A DNA stretch of 32,229 nt from Pseudorhodobacter sp. GTDB lineage: Bacteria; Pseudomonadota; Alphaproteobacteria; Rhodobacterales; Rhodobacteraceae. The position numbers and the translations under genes are program-made. The notes beneath the pieces are model-generated. The model saw only the letters and a program-made list of their open reading frames with translations, did not search any database and was not told where the DNA came from. How positions within the stretch are numbered: the first letter of the stretch is position 1; the number at the start of each line of letters is the position of its first letter. The DNA is taken from the NCBI GenBank assembly GCA_024642045.1, contig JAHEBX010000016.1, forward strand, positions 1 through 32,229. The letters run 5' to 3'. Below, one piece after another: positions 27,318-32,229 of the stretch.

Positions 27318-28619
27318 TCAGATATAGTCGTTCCACAGGTTTTCCAGCCGCTCTTGACGACCCGAACGTGGCTTCGGGTTGATGTTTTTGGCCAAGACGC
27401 TGGCGGCGACGTCTTCCAACGGCTGCTTCAGCATCGCCTTGGCCTCGGCACCCTGCCAGCCCGCATAGCGCTCGCGCCGCTTGGCTTCCAATGCGTCGGC
27501 CTCAAACAAAGCCGCCGCCGCCTTGAACGCGCGGGCACAGGTGTCCATGCCGCCGACATGCGCCAGGATCAGATCCTCGGGGTCCAAGGATTGGCGGCGG
27601 ATTTTGGCGTCAAAGTTGGTGCCGCCCGTGGTATAGCCCCCTGCGCGGATGATTTCGTAGAAGGCTACAGCCTTTTCAGCGTGGTTGTTCGGGAATTGGT
27701 CCGTATCCCAGCCGGATTGATAATCATTCCGGTTCATGTCGATCGACCCAAAGATGCCCAGAGCCGCTGCCAATGCAATTTCATGTTCAAAAGAATGGCC
27801 AGCCAGGATCGCGTGGCCTTGCTCGATGTTGACCTGAACTTCTTTCTCCAGACCGAAGTCCTTGAGAAAGCCGTAAACCGTGGCGACATCATAGTCATAC
27901 TGGTGCTTTGACGGTTCCTGCGGTTTCGGCTCGATCAGAATGGCCCCTTTGAAGCCGATCTTGTGCTTATACTCCACCACAGACTGCAAGAACCGTCCTG
28001 CATGGGCGCGCTCTTGTGCAAGGTCGGTGTTGAGCAGGGTTTCATAGCCCTCGCGGCCGCCCCAGAGCACATAGTTTGCGCCGCCCAGTTTCATCGTTGC
28101 ATCAAGGCACGATTTTACCGTTGCTGCCGCATAGGCATAAACTTCCGGGTCAGGGTTGGTGGCCGCGCCCGACATCCAGCGGCGATGGCTGAACAGGTTC
28201 GCAGTACCCCAAAGCAGTTTTGCCTTATGGCTTTCTTGTTTGACCCCCAGATAATCGACGATCTCTTCCAGATTGCGCAGGCTTTCGGCGAATGTCGCGC
28301 CCTCGGGCCGCGCATCAGCATCATGGAAGGCATAGAAGGGGGTGCCAAGGATATCGAACATCTCAAAAGCGACGTCCGCCTTCATTTTGGCCAGCGCCAT
28401 AGTGTCGCCAAACCAAGGGCGCTCAAAAGTTTGCCCGCCAAAAGGATCGCCCCCTGGCCAAGCGAAGGAATGCCAATAGGCGACGGCAAAGCGCAGATGC
28501 TCTTCCATCCGCTTGCCCATCACCACCTCGTCGGGGTTGTAGTGGCGGAAAGCAAATTCGTTCTTGGTGCCCACGCCTTCATATTTGATCGTGGGAATGT
28601 TCTTGAAGAAATCGGTCAT
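27318..28619 (-). CDS. xylA: xylose isomerase
   Basis: [90 protein letters not shown]: canonical XylA motifs. Confidence 0.98.
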   Translation of the reverse strand: MTDFFKNIPTIKYEGVGTKNEFAFRHYNPDEVVMGKRMEEHLRFAVAYWHSFAWPGGDPFGGQTFERPWFGDTMALAKMKADVAFEMFDILGTPFYAFHDADARPEGATFAESLRNLEEIVDYLGVKQESHKAKLLWGTANLFSHRRWMSGAATNPDPEVYAYAAATVKSCLDATMKLGGANYVLWGGREGYETLLNTDLAQERAHAGRFLQSVVEYKHKIGFKGAILIEPKPQEPSKHQYDYDVATVYGFLKDFGLEKEVQVNIEQGHAILAGHSFEHEIALAAALGIFGSIDMNRNDYQSGWDTDQFPNNHAEKAVAFYEIIRAGGYTTGGTNFDAKIRRQSLDPEDLILAHVGGMDTCARAFKAAAALFEADALEAKRRERYAGWQGAEAKAMLKQPLEDVAASVLAKNINPKPRSGRQERLENLWNDYI

Positions 28620-30052
28620 GCAAGGCTCCTGATTGCAGATTGAGCGGCGCGGAAACGATCATGCCCCGCGTCGAAAGCGTCTTTTAAGGCGGGGTCCGGC
28701 AAGACCTCGCGGTGTATTTTCGGCAGCGTGGCGATCTCGGCCCCGGCGCCGGTTGCGGCCATCAGCGCCAGCCGCGCAGCCCCAAAAGCCCCGCCAAAGT
28801 CACCTGCCACGGGCAAGCTGACGGGACAATCAAGCGCGGTGGCAATGGCGCGCAGCCAATACTCCGACTTTGAGCCTCCGCCCACTGCCAGCAAATTCTC
28901 AATCTGCGTGCCCGTCGCTGCCAGCGCATCGCGGCAGTCGCGGATGGCAAAGGTCACCCCTTCCAGGACGGCACGCGTGCCCGCTTGGCGGTCTGTGGCA
29001 TGTTCAAGCCCCGTAAACGCACCACGGATGCTGGCCGAGTTGAGCGGCGTCCGCTCGCCACCCAGATAGGGCAGGAACACGGTTTTGCCGGGGGCTTGCA
29101 CCGCGCCAAGTTCGCTCGTCAGATGTGCCGCATCCTGTCCGACAAACCGGCCATACCAGTTGAGTGCATCGGTGGCGGCAAGGATCACCCCCATCTGATG
29201 CCAAGTGTTCGGCAGTGCATGGCAAAAGGTATGAACCGCCGTCGCAGGGTCGGGTTGATAGCCATCATTGGCGGCGAAAAGTACGCCTGACGTGCCCAAA
29301 GACACAAAGGCCTCGCCCGCCCGCACCACGCCGACGCCCACGCCCGAGGCCGCATTATCGCCGCCGCCGCCCGCCACGACCACGCCCCCAGACATGCCAA
29401 AGCGGCTGGCAAGATCGGCGCGCAACTGACCGGAGACCTGTGACCCCTCGACCAGACGTGGCATCTGCGTCTGCGTCAGCCCGCAGGCGGCCAGCAGATC
29501 TTCGGACCACGCGCGCGCGCCGGTGTCCAGCCACGAGGTTCCCGCCGCATCCGACATCTCGCTCACATGCTCGCCCGTCAGCCAAAGCCGCAGGTAATCC
29601 TTGGGCAACAGCACCTTTGCAACACGCGACCAGATTGCAGGCTCGTGCTTTCGAAGCCAATCCAGTTTTGGCGCGGTAAAGCCTGGAAACACGATATTGC
29701 CGGAAATCGCGCGAAACTCGGGCCGTGCATCCAGCGCCGCAGCTTCGGTAAAGCTGCGGGTATCGTTCCACAGGATGCAAGGGCGCAGCACCCGATCTGC
29801 GCTGTCGATCAGCGTTGCGCCGTGCATGTGGCCCGACAGGCCAATCCCTTTGACGGCGCCGAGGCCCTTGGCCGCCAACTGCGCCAGCACTGCCTCTGCC
29901 GCCGCAATCCATGACGCAGGGTCCTGTTCTGACCAGCCATCGGCAGGCCGCTCAACCGTCAACGACGCTGTTGCCTCGGCCAGAACGTGCTGGTCTTCAT
30001 CCATCAGGATGCCTTTTAGCCCTGATGTGCCCAGATCGAGCCCGATATACAT
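28616..30052 (-). CDS. xylB: xylulokinase
   Basis: [86 protein letters not shown]; overlaps xylA start. Confidence 0.97.
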   Translation of the reverse strand: MYIGLDLGTSGLKGILMDEDQHVLAEATASLTVERPADGWSEQDPASWIAAAEAVLAQLAAKGLGAVKGIGLSGHMHGATLIDSADRVLRPCILWNDTRSFTEAAALDARPEFRAISGNIVFPGFTAPKLDWLRKHEPAIWSRVAKVLLPKDYLRLWLTGEHVSEMSDAAGTSWLDTGARAWSEDLLAACGLTQTQMPRLVEGSQVSGQLRADLASRFGMSGGVVVAGGGGDNAASGVGVGVVRAGEAFVSLGTSGVLFAANDGYQPDPATAVHTFCHALPNTWHQMGVILAATDALNWYGRFVGQDAAHLTSELGAVQAPGKTVFLPYLGGERTPLNSASIRGAFTGLEHATDRQAGTRAVLEGVTFAIRDCRDALAATGTQIENLLAVGGGSKSEYWLRAIATALDCPVSLPVAGDFGGAFGAARLALMAATGAGAEIATLPKIHREVLPDPALKDAFDAGHDRFRAAQSAIRSLA

Positions 30053-30081
30053 ACGTCTTCCTCCACCGAAACCGCGCGCAT

Positions 30082-30091
30082 TTAGCGCTAA
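30082..30091. promoter_or_regulatory. LacI-family-like operator upstream of xylBA
   Basis: Palindrome TTAGCGCTAA about 30 bp upstream of xylB ATG; a second TTAGCG half (minus strand, 30114-30119) nearby. Confidence 0.55.
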
Positions 30092-30115
30092 CACGGCAAT
30101 CCTATAACGATTACG

Positions 30116-31018
30116 CTAAGCCGCTTCATCCTTCAACAATAACAAAAGTGCCAAAGCGGTTAGAATGACGCCGCCCAACACATTTAATGGCGGGGCAGGG
30201 CGACCGAGCGCCAATTCCCAGCAAATCACCCAAGATGGCACAAGGTAGGTATAGGCCATCACCTTGGCGCTTGGCAGACGCAGGGCCGCATATTGCAGCA
30301 GTACAAATGTCAATGCCGAGGCCGCAATTGAGACGTAGATCAGACAGATCCATACGATCGGGGGCAGCCCTGACCAATCTGTCGCCGCCACGGCGCGGCC
30401 CCCCCAAAGGCACAGCAGCACAAAGCCCGCTGTCATCACGCCAAAGGAAAACACCACCGCAGGCTCGCCTCGATTAAGCTTGCGTACCATTGGCGCATAG
30501 ATCGCGTGCGAGACACATCCGACGAAATAGATCAATTCGCCACGCCCGATCTCCAGCCGCATCAACGCCGACAGGTCGCCGCGAAAGATCACCCAGAGTG
30601 CGCCCGCAGCCCCGATTACCAGTGCAACCGCCATCCGTGTCGTAGTGATCTGGCGCAAGATCAACCAGCCAAACCCTGCCGCCATTACGGGCGTAAGTGT
30701 AAACACCGCCGCCGTCGGGACGGCCGCGGCTGTCTGCAAGCCCTTGAACATCAGAACGAAATAGGCCGCCAACAGCCCGCCCAGCACCAGATAGCGCCAA
30801 GGCGCATCCCATGCGCTGCGCGAAATACCACGCGTCAGCGCAGCCGTCGCGCCGACCAATGTGCCCGCAAGTGCAAAGCGCATGACAGTGATCGCCGCCG
30901 GGTCAATAAACCGAGCGGCCATTGAGCCCAAGCTAAACGACCCGGCCACCAGACCCGAAAAACACAGCATTGCGAGATGCCCGCGCTGGGTCGGGCTTAA
31001 ACGGTCAAGCCAGATCAT
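30116..31018 (-). CDS. EamA/DMT family transporter
   Basis: Ten-TM-like hydrophobic pattern; start at MIWLDRLSPTQRGHLAMLCFSGLVAGSFSLGSMAARFIDP; LGGVILTALALLLLL C-terminus. Confidence 0.88.
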   Translation of the reverse strand: MIWLDRLSPTQRGHLAMLCFSGLVAGSFSLGSMAARFIDPAAITVMRFALAGTLVGATAALTRGISRSAWDAPWRYLVLGGLLAAYFVLMFKGLQTAAAVPTAAVFTLTPVMAAGFGWLILRQITTTRMAVALVIGAAGALWVIFRGDLSALMRLEIGRGELIYFVGCVSHAIYAPMVRKLNRGEPAVVFSFGVMTAGFVLLCLWGGRAVAATDWSGLPPIVWICLIYVSIAASALTFVLLQYAALRLPSAKVMAYTYLVPSWVICWELALGRPAPPLNVLGGVILTALALLLLLKDEAA

Positions 31019-31899
31019 TGTCCGGGCTCGTCCTTGGCGACCATCGCCTTCAAATGGCTGATAAAGCTCTGCACCTTGAGCGTGCGATGCAGATCGACAT
31101 GGGTGACCAGCCACAACGGCACGTCCCATTCAGCACGCGGTGGCATGACCTCGATCAGATCGGGCGCGTCTTTGGCAAAAGAGCGGGCGACAAAGCCAAG
31201 CCCCAGCCCCGCCTTCACGGCCACCTGACCATCCTCGGGCGCAGTGACCCGAAAGACGACCCGATCCTCTGGCACCCGCGCCTTGAGCCATTGGTTGAAA
31301 GGTGCGCGGCTGTCGACGTTTTCAGAGCCAATAAAGCGATGCTTGAGCAGATCGGCCTCGTTTGCGGGCATTCCATGTGCCGCAATATAGGCTTGGGAAG
31401 CATAAAGCCCGACCCGCATATGCCGGAACAGACTGACCACGTTGTCCGGCTCTTGCGGGGCGGCACCTGCGCGAATGGCGACATGCGCCTCGCCATAGTC
31501 CAGCCGGAACAGGCGCATATCTGTCAGATAGCGGATGACCACCTGAGGATATTTTGCCTGAAAACTGGCGAAAATCGGCGCAAGCATCCCCGCCATGCCT
31601 GCGATTGAGGTCACCACCAATTCGCCTGCCACCTGCTCGCCCTGACCTTTGATGCGGCTGGCAAGCTGGTTGAACTGCTCTTGGGTCGTTTGGGCCACCT
31701 GTAGCAGGTCGCGTCCCGCTTCGGTTGGGGAATAGCCGCGCGCATGGCGTTGGAACAATTTGCTGCCCAGCCGCTTTTCCAGCGCGTCAATGTGGCGGAT
31801 CACGGTCGCATGGTGCACGCCCATAACCTCGGCCGCCCCCGAGACGGTGCCCACGCGGGCGACCTGAAAGGCGGTTCTGATCTCATCCCAGTTTTCCAT
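31015..31899 (-). CDS. LysR family transcriptional regulator
   Basis: N-terminal HTH: WDEIRTAFQVARVGTVSGAAEVMGVHHATVIRHIDALEKRLGSKLFQRHARGYSPTEAG. Confidence 0.94.
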   Translation of the reverse strand: MENWDEIRTAFQVARVGTVSGAAEVMGVHHATVIRHIDALEKRLGSKLFQRHARGYSPTEAGRDLLQVAQTTQEQFNQLASRIKGQGEQVAGELVVTSIAGMAGMLAPIFASFQAKYPQVVIRYLTDMRLFRLDYGEAHVAIRAGAAPQEPDNVVSLFRHMRVGLYASQAYIAAHGMPANEADLLKHRFIGSENVDSRAPFNQWLKARVPEDRVVFRVTAPEDGQVAVKAGLGLGFVARSFAKDAPDLIEVMPPRAEWDVPLWLVTHVDLHRTLKVQSFISHLKAMVAKDEPGQ

Positions 31900-32194
31900 C
31901 GCCTGACCCTTTGTGCTCAGGTCTGCATTGAGGCCGAACTGCGCTGCTCATGCAAGGCCGGAACGCCCAGAGCAGACGAAATCTCGACCGGCCTTACTGT
32001 GCGGGCGCTTGACTCTGCAGCGACGACGGCGTATCCGCGGCTCTAATTCCCCGGAGGCATGCGCTTCCGGTCCTTTGGCATATGCCGGGATCGCCACCTG
32101 TCAGCGCGTTGCGCCCACAGGTGCAGTTTCGCATTGGCCTTGGGAAACCCGCCATCGCGCCCCATATCGGGGCAAACAAGTTTAGGAGCGCGCT

Positions 32195-32229
32195 ATGTTT
32201 GAGAGCCTGTCAGAACGCCTTGGTGGCGT
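32195..32229 (+). CDS. ffh: signal recognition particle protein Ffh (partial, N-terminus only)
   Basis: ATGTTTGAGAGCCTGTCAGAACGCCTTGGTGGCGT = MFESLSERLGG, the typical Ffh N-terminus, with TTTAGGAGCG RBS upstream. Confidence 0.85.
   Translation, partial: MFESLSERLGG

Noticed and set aside
31900-32194. Possible SRP RNA (ffs) or structured RNA upstream of ffh
   Set aside because: No match to the conserved SRP RNA tetraloop/asymmetric-loop core was seen; only imperfect GC-rich inverted repeats.
1-32229. CRISPR arrays, insertion sequences, prophage genes
   Set aside because: No regularly spaced direct repeats, transposase, integrase or phage structural motifs were recognised.

Overview
The window looks like a high-GC alphaproteobacterial chromosome, probably Rhodobacteraceae-like; this is inferred from gene content and order. 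Most of it is housekeeping or ordinary metabolic sequence: a partial PLP-dependent threonine/serine dehydratase-like gene, an alpha/beta hydrolase, an ABC exporter, a BON-LysM protein, an acyl-CoA synthetase, an argB / ferredoxin-like / SixA-like run, and the rpmH-rnpA-yidD ... yidC-MOSC-engB block with an EAL-domain gene between yidD and yidC. Further along are a VTT membrane protein with an FAD oxidoreductase, an orphan histidine kinase, tRNA-Arg(ACG), xylA-xylB, a LysR-EamA pair and the start of ffh. The most interesting part is the + strand run at 19161-25476: nitrilase-type C-N hydrolase, a very large (912 aa) Orn/Lys/Arg-decarboxylase-like PLP enzyme, a stand-alone ATP-grasp protein, and a C45/Ntn-type acyltransferase/amidohydrolase. 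I read it as a candidate uncharacterised amine/amide pathway. Next to it are a TetR regulator, a secreted protein with about three internal repeats, and an intergenic region with a perfect 16-bp palindrome and a nested inverted repeat. All function calls come from motif and sequence recognition; no database search was run.
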